Made by a program: the position numbers and the translations under genes
The notes under the pieces: generated by a model
Told to the model about the DNA's origin: nothing
The model's database searches: none
The model's input: only the letters and a program-made list of their open reading frames with translations
Shown: piece after piece, positions 43,259 through 51,315 of the stretch
Numbering within the stretch: the stretch's first letter is position 1
How the letters are laid out: each line of letters starts with the position of its first letter
Source of the DNA: Saccharibacillus deserti
GTDB taxonomy: Bacteria; Bacillota; Bacilli; Paenibacillales; Paenibacillaceae
Length of the DNA stretch: 64,000 nucleotides
Assembly (NCBI RefSeq): GCF_013618475.1
Contig: NZ_JABJVN010000001.1
Span: 1,144,355-1,208,354 of the forward strand
Reading direction: 5' to 3'

Positions 43259-45817
43259 CTATTCCATAAAGACGACGCGATTCTTGCCTTCCCGCTTGGC
43301 CTGCATCAAAGCGCGGTCCGCCTGCAGAACGAAATGCGTGAACCGGTGATCGGAAGTCGGACGCATCAAAGCTCCGCCGATGCTCACGGTCACATAATCC
43401 CAATCCCCGGCGCTCTCTTCATTCCGGCGAATCTGCAGATCGACGACTCCCTGGCGCAGATGCTCCGCGAGTTCTTCCGCGCGCCCGGCATGGCTTTCGT
43501 CCAGACGCATCATGAAAGTACCGCCTCCCGTGCGGGATACGCGAGCTCCGTACTGGCGTCCGAACAAATCGAGTACCTGCGCGACGTTCTGGATACAGAG
43601 ATCGCCGCCTTGAAGTCCGTGTACGGCATTGTAGCTGCGGAAATCGTCGATATCGATCTCCAGCAGCGCGATCGGACCGCTTTCGCTTTCGGAAGCTTCA
43701 ATCCAGTCTTTCTCGAGCAGCTGTTCGAACGTCCGCCGGTTCGGAAGATCCGTCAGCGGATCCGTCGTCATATAGCTGTTCAGCTGATCGGTAATGCTGA
43801 TATACTCCGTCTGCTGTTCAGGCGTTTCGGCGATTTTGCGCGCAATCAGCATGACCGAAGATCTTCCGCTATGCGAGACGGCCGCCAACGTAATATCAAG
43901 CAGAAGCGGTTCGCACGTGAGATTCACGAACGCCTGGCTGCCCGATACCAGCGAAGAAGCATCCTGTTCCAACTGTTTGAGCAGGGCTTTCATCGGTTCG
44001 CGGGATTCTTCCAGTACAAAAGGCAGGAAATCCTGTCCGATCAGCGATTCCTTGTCGGCTTCGCCCAGCAGCACGGCCGCCTGCTCGTTGCAGTAAACGA
44101 TATGCCGATCGGTCAGCGTAAAGAAAGCGACCGGCGAAAATTCCATCAGCTGCAAATAACGCTGCTCGTTCTGCCGCAGAATCCGCGCATTCTGCAGCGC
44201 CTGCTCTTCCGCCTGCTGAAGATCGCTTTTGGTCTGATTGTCGACAACCGCGCGCAGCTCGAACAGGGCGTTCAGCTCCTCGAGCTTCCACTCGAAAGCG
44301 GTTGATTGAACAACTTCCCGCCATTTCTCGAACGATTTGCGCGGCGATAAACGAACTCCCTCGCTTTCCCGAATGACCGCTTTGGCCGGATCGCCGGCCC
44401 AATCGACAATCTGCAGCATTTCAGGCCGGAACCAGATGATATAATTTTGTTGACCGGGTGACAATGCGACATACAAGGCACCGGAGGCTTTTTGCTTGTA
44501 AGCAGCGGCTCGGGCAAATTCCAGGCTCAATCTGGACGTATGATACGTATAGTTGCGGGCCTTGCCGGCCATCCAACCGGCCAGTTCCCGGATCTCGCCC
44601 GGCGCCGGCGTATCTCCGAACGTCATCAGCTTGTCGTTATAGCTGACCGCTGCCCCGGAAGCGCCCATCAATTCGAGCAGCCTCCGTTCGGAGGCATACA
44701 GGTCTTCCACCACCCGGAACGGACTCGAGCTGCCGATAAAGATTTTCGCGATCCGCGAAGCTTCCGTCCGCAAGCGCAGCTCCGCCTGGTATTGGTCCAA
44801 CTGCTGGCGCTGGTACAATTCGTTCGAGAAAAAAGCGCCCAGGAAATTGCACAGATTCCGAATCCGATGCGAAACGTATTTCGGCGAATAATGATGACAG
44901 GTAATCATGCCCCAGAGCTGCCCCTCGTGAATGAGCGAGATCGTTACGGTCGCTTTTACGCCCATATTTTTCAAATACTCGATATGGAGCGGCGAAACGC
45001 TGCGCAGAACAGACAGACTCAAATTAAGCGGTTTGCCGGTTACCGGCTGTACGGTCGGTACGATCTCGACCGGCGTATAGCTGATATCCACGATCGTGCG
45101 CAGCCAATTGCGCAGATACAAGGCCCGTGCCTGCTTCGGAATATCCGATGCCGGATAATGATGGCCCAGGAAAGGTTCGAGCTGCGATTCCTTCGCTTCC
45201 GCAATGACCTTTCCGTTCCATTCCTTATCGAATTCATAGACCATGACCCGGTCGTATCCCAGAATTTCCTTAACCTGTTCCGCCGCTATCTGACTGGCCG
45301 CATAGCGGTCCGCCGTTTGTTTGAGCTTCACAAAAAACGTGCGGATCCAGCGGAAATCTTCGATCTCGTCTTCTTCTTTTTCGTTTTCCTTCTCCAGTTC
45401 AAGGATCAGCAGACCTTCGCTTTCGTGGGCGACGGCAGTAAACCGCATCGGCCGGCCGTTCACTTCGATCAGAACTTTCAGATACTGAAGATCGGATGAA
45501 GCTTCGGCGTTCAGATTGCGATTGACCAGATCCGTCATTACATCTTGTCCGATCAAGTCGGCCAGCGTCATGCCGAGCAGTTCTTCCGGCGAACGTCCGA
45601 GCAGTTGGGCCGAATTGCGGCTGCATTGGACAATCTTGCCCGAAGGCGTACGCCGGGCGGCGATCAGTACACCGTTCGGCTGGATCATGCCGGGAATGTG
45701 GATGGGTTCCTTGTCGCAATTGGTGAGATCTATCGGTTCGTCGGTAACATATCCGCCGCTCGTAAGCAGCGAACGGTCAAGCGGCTCGCTGTCGGAATTG
45801 GGATTGATATTGGACAT
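43259..45817 (-). CDS. Bacteriophytochrome with PAS and degenerate GGDEF output
   Basis: 852 residues. The N-terminal PAS carries the biliverdin-attachment cysteine in DLTNCDKEPIHIPGMIQPNG. The GAF domain (about 150-320) shows PFLGHHYPASDIPKQARALY, the PHY domain covers about 335-520, a second PAS about 565-680, and a GGDEF-type domain 700-850 (DPLTDLPNRRTFEQLL, IDIDDFRSYNAVHGLQGGD). The signature GGDEF reads GGGTF in SRTGGGTFMMRL, so diguanylate cyclase activity is doubtful. The heme oxygenase gene lies 63 bases upstream on the same strand and would provide the chromophore. The protein is a red/far-red light sensor. Confidence 0.93.
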   Translation of the reverse strand: MSNINPNSDSEPLDRSLLTSGGYVTDEPIDLTNCDKEPIHIPGMIQPNGVLIAARRTPSGKIVQCSRNSAQLLGRSPEELLGMTLADLIGQDVMTDLVNRNLNAEASSDLQYLKVLIEVNGRPMRFTAVAHESEGLLILELEKENEKEEDEIEDFRWIRTFFVKLKQTADRYAASQIAAEQVKEILGYDRVMVYEFDKEWNGKVIAEAKESQLEPFLGHHYPASDIPKQARALYLRNWLRTIVDISYTPVEIVPTVQPVTGKPLNLSLSVLRSVSPLHIEYLKNMGVKATVTISLIHEGQLWGMITCHHYSPKYVSHRIRNLCNFLGAFFSNELYQRQQLDQYQAELRLRTEASRIAKIFIGSSSPFRVVEDLYASERRLLELMGASGAAVSYNDKLMTFGDTPAPGEIRELAGWMAGKARNYTYHTSRLSLEFARAAAYKQKASGALYVALSPGQQNYIIWFRPEMLQIVDWAGDPAKAVIRESEGVRLSPRKSFEKWREVVQSTAFEWKLEELNALFELRAVVDNQTKSDLQQAEEQALQNARILRQNEQRYLQLMEFSPVAFFTLTDRHIVYCNEQAAVLLGEADKESLIGQDFLPFVLEESREPMKALLKQLEQDASSLVSGSQAFVNLTCEPLLLDITLAAVSHSGRSSVMLIARKIAETPEQQTEYISITDQLNSYMTTDPLTDLPNRRTFEQLLEKDWIEASESESGPIALLEIDIDDFRSYNAVHGLQGGDLCIQNVAQVLDLFGRQYGARVSRTGGGTFMMRLDESHAGRAEELAEHLRQGVVDLQIRRNEESAGDWDYVTVSIGGALMRPTSDHRFTHFVLQADRALMQAKREGKNRVVFME

Positions 45818-45880
45818 GGAAGGAACAACCTCCTGTTGAGTATAGGGTTTGGTCTTCTAAGATGCGTATGACAGGTGGTT

Positions 45881-46468
45881 TCACTTCGCGAGCCAACGCT
45901 CCAGCAGCCGGAATGTCTCGATAGCCGTATCCGTGATTTCCGTGCAGCGCTCCTCGCTGTCCGCGGCTTCCAGCAGACGCTCCCGGAACTCCCCCCAACG
46001 AATACGGGTATTCGGCCCGTATGCGTTAAAATAGGACAGGCCCGCCTCCGGCGTAATCGCAAGCGACTGCGAAAGTTTCTTCGTGATCATCTGCCCGCCC
46101 ATTGTCGATCCTTCGATCACATAAAAGCAGCCCAGAAGTTTGCCTGGGGTGGACAGGTCGGGCAGTTCTCCGCAGAGCGGCAGAGCAGCGATTTGGGCAG
46201 GAGACAGCCCCAATCGGATCAGATCGCGCTCCAGCATCGGCGTCTTGCGCCGGGTTTCGAGATCATAACCGGCTCCGCGCGGCGCTTGCGAGGTCTCCGC
46301 CCGGCTTTCCAGCGGAGCCACGAATCCGTAGAACAATTCGAGGTACCTTCTATACTCGTCCAATCCGATCGTGCCATTCATGATGGCCGAAGCGTAAGGA
46401 TTTGCTTCTACACGATCGTGATAAGGCGCGCTTTCATTTTTCAGGCGTTCCAAAATAGTAGCGGTCAT
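45881..46468 (-). CDS. bphO: Heme oxygenase supplying biliverdin (BphO)
   Basis: The ATG at 46468, 11 bases after GGGGAG, gives 195 residues; the nearer in-frame ATG at 46477 is only 2 bases away from the site. The proximal heme histidine lies in NESAPYHDRVEANPYASAIM and the distal-helix glycines in LLGCFYVIEGSTMGGQMITK, as in the BphO group. It cleaves heme to biliverdin, iron and carbon monoxide. The downstream phytochrome gene in the same transcript is the natural user of biliverdin. Confidence 0.9.
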   Translation of the reverse strand: MTATILERLKNESAPYHDRVEANPYASAIMNGTIGLDEYRRYLELFYGFVAPLESRAETSQAPRGAGYDLETRRKTPMLERDLIRLGLSPAQIAALPLCGELPDLSTPGKLLGCFYVIEGSTMGGQMITKKLSQSLAITPEAGLSYFNAYGPNTRIRWGEFRERLLEAADSEERCTEITDTAIETFRLLERWLAK

Positions 46469-46632
46469 TGAGTACATCTCTCCCCGTAGCCGCGCCGAAA
46501 AATGACGCGGCGGCCTTGAAGCCGCCGCGTTCCGCACGAACTTTTGTGTATTGTCGGTACCGATTCACTTTCATTTCGAAACGTTCTTTCTTTAAAACGT
46601 CTCTTGTTATAAGAATACCTGATTAGCCGGTC

Positions 46633-46684
46633 AAAAAAAAGAGCGACCGAATCGGCGTTTTGCCGCTTCGGTCGCTCTTTTTTT
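46633..46684. terminator. Terminator between heme oxygenase promoter and GNAT gene
   Basis: AAAAAAAGAGCGACCGAA and TTCGGTCGCTCTTTTTTT form the outer stem, CGG/CCG the inner one; it follows the minus-strand GNAT gene. Confidence 0.85.
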
Positions 46685-46708
46685 GCTTACGCAAAAAGAA
46701 GCGGGGGT

Positions 46709-47278
46709 TTAATACTCGTGCCAAACGTCGCGGTATTCCGGATTGCGTTTGAATTGGGCGCGCACATACGAACATACAGGGAAAATCCGTTTGTCTTCCA
46801 GGCGCGCTTCTTCCACCAGCCGCTCCAACAGCGTCTTGGCGATGCTGCCGCCGCGATACTCGGGATCGACATACGTATGGTTGGCCATCCACGTATCCGG
46901 TTCGGGGCCTTCCGCGTACGTGATTTCACCGATAACCTGACCGCCTTTTTTCAATTTGAAACCGGTCGCTTCGCGTACAAATTCCGCACCGGCAAGCAGG
47001 GAACCGGCCGGCTCATGATCTTTGCCCGCATCCTTTGCCGCCGTCACCCCCTGCTTGATCGCCGCAGCCTCCGCTTTCAAATCGCCGATCCCCAATTTCA
47101 GATAAGACAGCGAAGACTTGAACTTGGCGGGTTTGTCCTTCATTTGGGTTTGCACCTGTTCCATGTTTCCTTTTAGCGTGTCTACTTCGGTTTTGAGGCT
47201 GTTCATGGATGCCTTGATCCCGTCCAGCGCCTGCTTGGTATCGTTCATGCTTGTTTTAATCGTTTTTAGCATTGCCAT
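46709..47278 (-). CDS. Coiled coil-GNAT protein (YjdJ/COG2388-type acetyltransferase)
   Basis: The ATG at 47278, 8 bases after AAAGGAGG, gives 189 residues. Residues 1-90 are a heptad-patterned coiled coil (MNDTKQALDGIKASMNSLKT, EVDTLKGNMEQVQTQMKDKP) ; residues 95-189 are a small GNAT domain of the COG2388 type (TWMANHTYVDPEYRGGSIAK, TLLERLVEEARLEDKRIFPV, CSYVRAQFKRNPEYRDVW). COG2388 proteins are normally about 90 residues, so the coiled coil is an addition that should make the enzyme oligomeric or attach it to a partner. Substrate unknown. Confidence 0.85.
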   Translation of the reverse strand: MAMLKTIKTSMNDTKQALDGIKASMNSLKTEVDTLKGNMEQVQTQMKDKPAKFKSSLSYLKLGIGDLKAEAAAIKQGVTAAKDAGKDHEPAGSLLAGAEFVREATGFKLKKGGQVIGEITYAEGPEPDTWMANHTYVDPEYRGGSIAKTLLERLVEEARLEDKRIFPVCSYVRAQFKRNPEYRDVWHEY

Positions 47279-47350
47279 CTCCAACGCCTCCTTTGTCGCT
47301 TATTACCCACTTTCGGGCTTTTTCGAGCTTGCTCACTCCCGAAAACGCGT

Positions 47351-47392
47351 AAAACCGAAAAATAAAGCGTTATTTTGCGTGCTTTGCAGCCC
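47351..47392 (-). repeat. Hairpin element upstream of the coiled coil-GNAT gene
   Basis: On the minus strand it reads GCAAAGCACGCAAAAT then a T-rich ATTTTTCGGTT, similar to the elements at 58107-58160 and 62461-62513, which lie upstream of cheW and cheY. Similarity is moderate. Confidence 0.4.
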
Positions 47393-47418
47393 GAAAGAGC
47401 TGAACGACCCACACACGC

Positions 47419-47478
47419 TTTTACAAACACCGAGATGTTTTTACAAACGTTTTACTTTTTATCCGGTGGGGTTAATAT
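47419..47478 (+). promoter_or_regulatory. Candidate promoter of the tandem RNA array, with direct repeats
   Basis: TTTTACAAAC occurs at 47419-47428 and again at 47439-47448, exactly 20 bases apart. Immediately downstream are TTTACT (47451-47456), a 16-base spacer and TAATAT (47473-47478), an acceptable sigma-A promoter. The repeats sit where an activator could bind. Confidence 0.5.
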
Positions 47479-47552
47479 AGAACCAACACCAGCGATACTT
47501 CAAAGCCTCACCGAAACGAAGCATACGCCGGTGCCACTCAAGACTTTTCCAT

Positions 47553-47680
47553 CATCCATAATAAGGAGGGACAAGTCCAATGGGCTAGGTAAGCGAAGCA
47601 TATTCCGAACCTCCTGCACACGAAGAAAGGCGCCCGTGAAAACGTCTTTCGGGAGAAGCGGATATGCGGGAACTCAGATA
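47553..47680 (+). repeat. RNA array unit U1
   Basis: Hairpin CCAT/ATGG around AAGGAGGGACAAGTCCA; GCATAT (47598-47603) pairs with ATATGC (47662-47667); inner stem GAAAG/CTTTC (47625-47650); ends GCGGGAACTCA (47666-47676). Confidence 0.55.
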
Positions 47681-47768
47681 CTCGCCGCAGACCATTGAAG
47701 AGGAAAAAAGTTTTACCGAGGTATGGCGGAAGAATGAAAACCGATCGAAGCGAGATTTCAATTTCTTG

Positions 47769-47890
47769 TTCGAAGGGAGCAGGATTCCGATGACACAGGT
47801 TAGCGAAGCGTATCAATGACCGATTTTCACGCATGAAAAACGGACGTGACAACGTTTTTCGTGAGATCGAGGATGCGCGGGAACTCAGAA
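47769..47890 (+). repeat. RNA array unit U2
   Basis: Loop GAAGGGAGCAGGATTCC; GCGTATC (47808-47814) pairs with GATGCGC (47872-47878) with one U-G pair; inner stem GAAAAACG/CGTTTTTC (47835-47860); ends GCGGGAACTCA (47877-47887). Confidence 0.6.
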
Positions 47891-47928
47891 GCTTGAACTT
47901 GATACCGGAAAATGCCACAGCAGAGCTC

Positions 47929-48050
47929 TTATCTGCGAAGGGAGAAGATTCCGATGACACAGGTCAGCGAAGCATGCTGAGTGGTTTTACGCAAAGGAGG
48001 CGTACGTGACAGCACCTTCCTGTAAAATCAGGTATGTGGGAAACTCAGAG
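47929..48050 (+). repeat. RNA array unit U3
   Basis: Loop GAAGGGAGAAGATTCC; GCATGC (47972-47977) pairs with GTATGT (48032-48037) using U-G pairs; inner stem AGGAGG/CCTTCCT; ends GTGGGAAACTCA. Confidence 0.5.
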
Positions 48051-48228
48051 CCAACCGCCGTAAACCGTCGAATGCATCAAGTTAAAAAACGATTCAGCAA
48101 TATGTGAATGTAACAGGTAACTCAAGGTTCCGTAAGGACTTCCGATTGATAAAAACAAACAAGGTTAAGGTGAAAACTTGAATAAACCCTATATTTTTGT
48201 AGAAGGAAGCAGCGATTTCGAGCAGGCA

Positions 48229-48370
48229 CAGAAGCCTTGCAAAAAAGGAGCATGATTCCAATGCAATAGATTAGGCAGACAGGCCGTTGTCGTCGCATAC
48301 TGGACGAGAAGATCCAGAAGACGCTTAATGCGAACAATCAGGCTGTCTAACCGAAAAGGGAAACTATTGT
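48229..48370 (+). repeat. RNA array unit U4 (most diverged)
   Basis: TTGCA/TGCAA hairpin with AAGGAGCATGATTCC loop; AGACAG (48277-48282) pairs with CTGTCT (48343-48348); inner stem CTGGA/TCCAG; tail reads GGGAAACTA. The stretch 48051-48228 between U3 and U4 contains further partial copies. Confidence 0.45.
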
Positions 48371-48404
48371 TCATCGGAAGAAGCCGTTTCGAGCAGGATT
48401 AGGC

Positions 48405-48527
48405 CTTGCATGGAAAGGAGCAGGATTCCAATGCAATAGCGAAAGCGAAGCATACTAGAACGATTCTCACCCGGGAAAAACGTACGTGAAAACGTTTTTC
48501 GTGAAATCGATGTATGCGGGAACTCAC
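48405..48527 (+). repeat. RNA array unit U5
   Basis: Clear hairpin TTGCAT-GGAA / TTCC-A-ATGCAA with loop AGGAGCAGGA; GCATAC (48450-48455) pairs with GTATGC (48512-48517); inner stem GAAAAACG/CGTTTTTC (48475-48500); ends GCGGGAACTCA (48516-48526). Very similar to U2. Confidence 0.6.
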
Positions 48528-48769
48528 CCCCATCTGCAAGAAGACATGGCATGACCGCGAAGATGCGGCAAGCTCCGATAAAAACGGAGTTCGGATGCAG
48601 GACCCGGGCAAGAAAAATTTAAATATCGAACCGCTAAACGATTGACGAAAGCTGTGAAGCATACGTGAATCGGCAAGACTGGAACGCAAGCAAATTGTTC
48701 GCCATGTCAAGCATGTGGATTGGATGTTCAGGAGGAACGAAGAAAATTGAATACGGACCATAACGAATA

Positions 48770-48808
48770 ATCCCCCGCAGTCTTGTTAATTCAAGGATGC
48801 GGGGGTAT
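48770..48808. terminator. Terminator shared by the RNA array and the che operon
   Basis: ATCCCCCGCA/TGCGGGGGTAT with an inner CTTG/CAAG stem. It lies between the plus-strand array and the minus-strand cheW gene and can serve both. Confidence 0.75.
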
Positions 48809-48833
48809 TTGTACGTTAAGCTCTTTCGATATT

Positions 48834-49286
48834 CTATTCCGCGTAAAGTCCTTCTTCTTCCAGCATCTCCTGCAGGTCGAACAGCATGACAATCCGGTCG
48901 TTCGTTTTGTACATGCCGGTGAAAAAAGAACCTTTTCTTTTGCCCCGGCTTCGTCCGTCCGATATTTGCGGCGCCTGCGCTCCGACTTTGAGCACCTCGG
49001 TGACTTCTTCCACAATCAGTCCTACGGTCAGCCTGCCCAATTCGACGACAAGAAGCCTCTGCTTCGGATCGTACGACGTTTCGTCGAAGCCGAAAGCAAA
49101 CCGAACATCGAATACCGGCATAATCTTGCCTTGAATTTTCATCATGCCCCGCACAGCCGAATAATAATCCGATACCGGCCCCCCTTCGGGCACGGTCAAT
49201 ATTTGCAGCACGTTTCCGATCGGCAGGCCGTACTCTTCCCTTTCTATTTTAAAGACGACGTACTGCTCGGCATTATCCTGGAACAT
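48834..49286 (-). CDS. cheW: CheW-type coupling protein (distal)
   Basis: 150 residues. QYVVFKIEREEYGLPIGNVL, VRGMMKIQGKIMPVFDVRFA, RLLVVELGRLTVGLIVEEVT and RIVMLFDLQEMLEEEG follow the order of CheW strands. CheW links receptors to the kinase CheA. It is the last gene of the operon; the presence of a second CheW gene at the operon start suggests that the two scaffold different positions in the array or that one acts like CheV without a receiver. Confidence 0.9.
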   Translation of the reverse strand: MFQDNAEQYVVFKIEREEYGLPIGNVLQILTVPEGGPVSDYYSAVRGMMKIQGKIMPVFDVRFAFGFDETSYDPKQRLLVVELGRLTVGLIVEEVTEVLKVGAQAPQISDGRSRGKRKGSFFTGMYKTNDRIVMLFDLQEMLEEEGLYAE

Positions 49287-49345
49287 CAGGCAGAGCCCCC
49301 TCCGGTATTGGTTTGGCGTCTTCTTATTATAAAGGGAACCCGCCG

Positions 49346-50398
49346 CTATTCAAAAGCGAAATCGGTCAAACGGGCATAAATTTGACTGAGCGGAACCTGT
49401 CGGTCGACCAGCCCCGCTTCATATACGGACTTCGGCATCCCGTAAACGACGCAGCTTTCTTCCGATTCGGCAATTACACGACCTTTAAGATTCTTGACGT
49501 CGCGGCAGCCTGCCGTTCCGTCGACCCCCATCCCGGTCAAAATGGCGACAACCAACCGACTGCCGAACAGCGGAGCGGCCGAAGCGAGCGTCACGTCGAT
49601 CGAAGGCTTGTACAAAGCTTTCGGCGCAAGATCCGAACGGATACGCAGCTGCATGCTTCCGTCCGCTTTTCGCTCCGTTATCGTTTGAAATCCCGCAGGC
49701 GCCACATACGCCGTACCGGGTTTCAGAACGTCTCCGTCCTCGGCTTCGCGAATTTCCAATGCGCAAAGATTGTTAAAGCGGTCTGCCAGCGGCTTCGTAA
49801 AACCCGGCGGCATATGCTGGATGACGACGACCGGAATCGGAAAATCTTCCGGAAAGTGCGGCAGAATCGACTGCAGGGCGGAAGGACCGCCTGTCGAACA
49901 GCCGATGACCAACAAGTCGGCCGCCTGCGTTCGGGCTGCCTTGGGTCTCTCTTCCGCGCTTTGCGGCGCGGGTTCTCCGCTGCCCGGACGAGAAATTTTT
50001 GCGCCTGCCGCCGATTTGACCCGTTCCAGAAAGTCGGCTACGACTTCGGAACGATCCGGCTCATGAACCAGCCGATCTTTCAGGAAAAAGTCGACGGCTC
50101 CTAGCTGGAGCGCCCGAATCGTCGCTTCCGTTCCGTGGTCGGTCTGCACGCTCAGCATAACGACCGGAACGGGATGATCTTCCATGATCTGCGCCAAGGC
50201 GGCAATGCCGTCCATTTCCGGCATTTCGACGTCCATGGTCACCAGATCCGGCTTCAACCGTTTTATTTTTTCGATCGCTTCCCGGCCGTTGCGCGCGATG
50301 CCCGCAATAAAGAAATCCGGGTCCGCCTCGAACAACAGCGTAATCGCCCGACGCATGAACGCGGAATCATCGACGATCAAGACCCCGTACTTGCCCAT
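49346..50398 (-). CDS. cheB: Chemotaxis response regulator, protein-glutamate methylesterase
   Basis: 350 residues. Residues 1-120 are a receiver with the phosphorylated Asp in LVTMDVEMPEMDG; an 25-residue linker follows; residues 160-345 are the methylesterase with Ser in GCSTGGPSALQSIL, His in VVIQHMPPGFTKPLADRF and Asp in ILTGMGVDGTAGCRD. It removes methyl groups from receptor glutamates and gives adaptation. It starts 6 bases after cheR ends, so the adaptation enzymes are made together. Confidence 0.94.
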   Translation of the reverse strand: MGKYGVLIVDDSAFMRRAITLLFEADPDFFIAGIARNGREAIEKIKRLKPDLVTMDVEMPEMDGIAALAQIMEDHPVPVVMLSVQTDHGTEATIRALQLGAVDFFLKDRLVHEPDRSEVVADFLERVKSAAGAKISRPGSGEPAPQSAEERPKAARTQAADLLVIGCSTGGPSALQSILPHFPEDFPIPVVVIQHMPPGFTKPLADRFNNLCALEIREAEDGDVLKPGTAYVAPAGFQTITERKADGSMQLRIRSDLAPKALYKPSIDVTLASAAPLFGSRLVVAILTGMGVDGTAGCRDVKNLKGRVIAESEESCVVYGMPKSVYEAGLVDRQVPLSQIYARLTDFAFE

Positions 50399-50404
50399 CT
50401 GCTT

Positions 50405-51229
50405 CTACCCCTTTCGATAAAAGAAAGTTTCGTTCGCTTTGACCGTCTCGAATCCGCAGTCGAAACCTCTCAACGTCTCCGCATGCCCCAAGAACAAATG
50501 CCCTCCGGGCTTAAGCAGGCGCTGAAATTGGCCGATCACGCCAAGAATGGTTTCTACGTCGAAGTATATCATGACATTCCGGCAAAATACGGCGTCGACC
50601 GGTCCGATCGATTCGACCTGGCTCTTGTTGAGCAGATTGATTTCCCGAAATTCGACTTGTTCCCGGATCGAGGCCTTAACCCGATAGCCCGTGCCTTCTT
50701 CCGCGAAAAACGCTTGTTTCCGACTTTCGTCGGTACGGCGGAAACAGAGCGACGATCCCGGATAGAAGGCTTCGGAAGCCGTTTTGATCACTCGCCGATT
50801 GATATCGGAGCCGATAATGCGAACCGGATTGCGCGCAGTAATGCCGGAGTGCTCAAGCATCATTCCAATGCTGTAAGGTTCTTCGCCCGTCGAACAGGCG
50901 GCGCTCCAGATCCGAATCTCCTGCCCGGCCGGAGTCCGCTCCGCAATCTTGACGAGTTCGTTCAATTGGGCTTCTTCTCGGAAAAAGTAAGTCTCGTTAA
51001 TCGTGACGTGCTGCATCAGCATTTCCCATTCCTGCGGACTGCGCTCCAGAAATTCAAGGTAAGAATCGCAATCCAAACCGAGTTCTTTTAATCTCCGTGC
51101 AGCTTTGGGTTCCAAAGTGAACAAATTGTTCATGTAATTCAAGCCGCTGTGGCGGTAAATCAGATCGGCAAGGCGAACCAACGGCGTATTCTTTTCCATG
51201 TTCTCATGTTTTGACGATTGGGCAAACAT
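50405..51229 (-). CDS. cheR: Chemotaxis protein methyltransferase
   Basis: 274 residues. The N-terminal helical domain includes HVTINETYFFREEAQLNELV and the SAM-binding fold IRIWSAACSTGEEPYSIGMM, IIGSDINRRVIKTASEAFYP and AVFCRNVMIYFDVETILGVI. It methylates glutamates of the receptor from S-adenosylmethionine. The C-terminal pentapeptide-binding beta-subdomain of enteric CheR is not obvious. The first ATG is kept as start although its ribosome site (AAAGGA) is 12 bases away. Confidence 0.93.
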   Translation of the reverse strand: MFAQSSKHENMEKNTPLVRLADLIYRHSGLNYMNNLFTLEPKAARRLKELGLDCDSYLEFLERSPQEWEMLMQHVTINETYFFREEAQLNELVKIAERTPAGQEIRIWSAACSTGEEPYSIGMMLEHSGITARNPVRIIGSDINRRVIKTASEAFYPGSSLCFRRTDESRKQAFFAEEGTGYRVKASIREQVEFREINLLNKSQVESIGPVDAVFCRNVMIYFDVETILGVIGQFQRLLKPGGHLFLGHAETLRGFDCGFETVKANETFFYRKG

Positions 51230-51315
51230 ACGTATTCATGTTCCTTTCTGTAAAAAATGCGCACAGAAAGCTCCGAAAGCTTTCTGCGCGTATACAGGGC
51301 AATAATCATCTGGAT

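Larger units (their letters stand above)
47485..48808 (+). ncRNA. Tandem array of structured RNA-like units, about 1.3 kb, no coding sequence
   Basis: No frame on either strand looks like a gene, yet the stretch has strong internal order. At least five units of about 120 bases can be aligned by eye (U1-U5). Each has (A) a hairpin whose loop holds AGGAG/AGGA, (B) AGCGAAGC plus a variable 6-7 base strand, (C) an inner hairpin, most often GAAAAACG/CGTTTTTC with ACGTGA in the loop, and (D) the partner of the B strand followed by GGGAACTCA. The B/D strands differ between units but stay complementary: GCATAT/ATATGC, GCGTATC/GATGCGC, GCATGC/GTATGT, AGACAG/CTGTCT, GCATAC/GTATGC. This covariation supports RNA structure. 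A promoter precedes and a terminator follows. Function unknown. Confidence 0.65.

Noticed and set aside
47538-47960. Minus-strand open frames inside the RNA array (also 48364-48552 and 48399-48761)
   Set aside because: Their products repeat the same low-complexity phrases because the DNA repeats, change frame between copies, and lack ribosome sites; the paired stems on the plus strand explain the conservation better.
47485-48808. CRISPR array
   Set aside because: The units are about 120-210 bases apart, diverged and structured, without short identical repeats or unique spacers, and no cas genes are near.
47485-48808. Cyclic-di-GMP or other known riboswitch cluster
   Set aside because: The conserved boxes of c-di-GMP, SAM, T-box, ydaO and cobalamin riboswitches could not be found, and no gene follows on the same strand.
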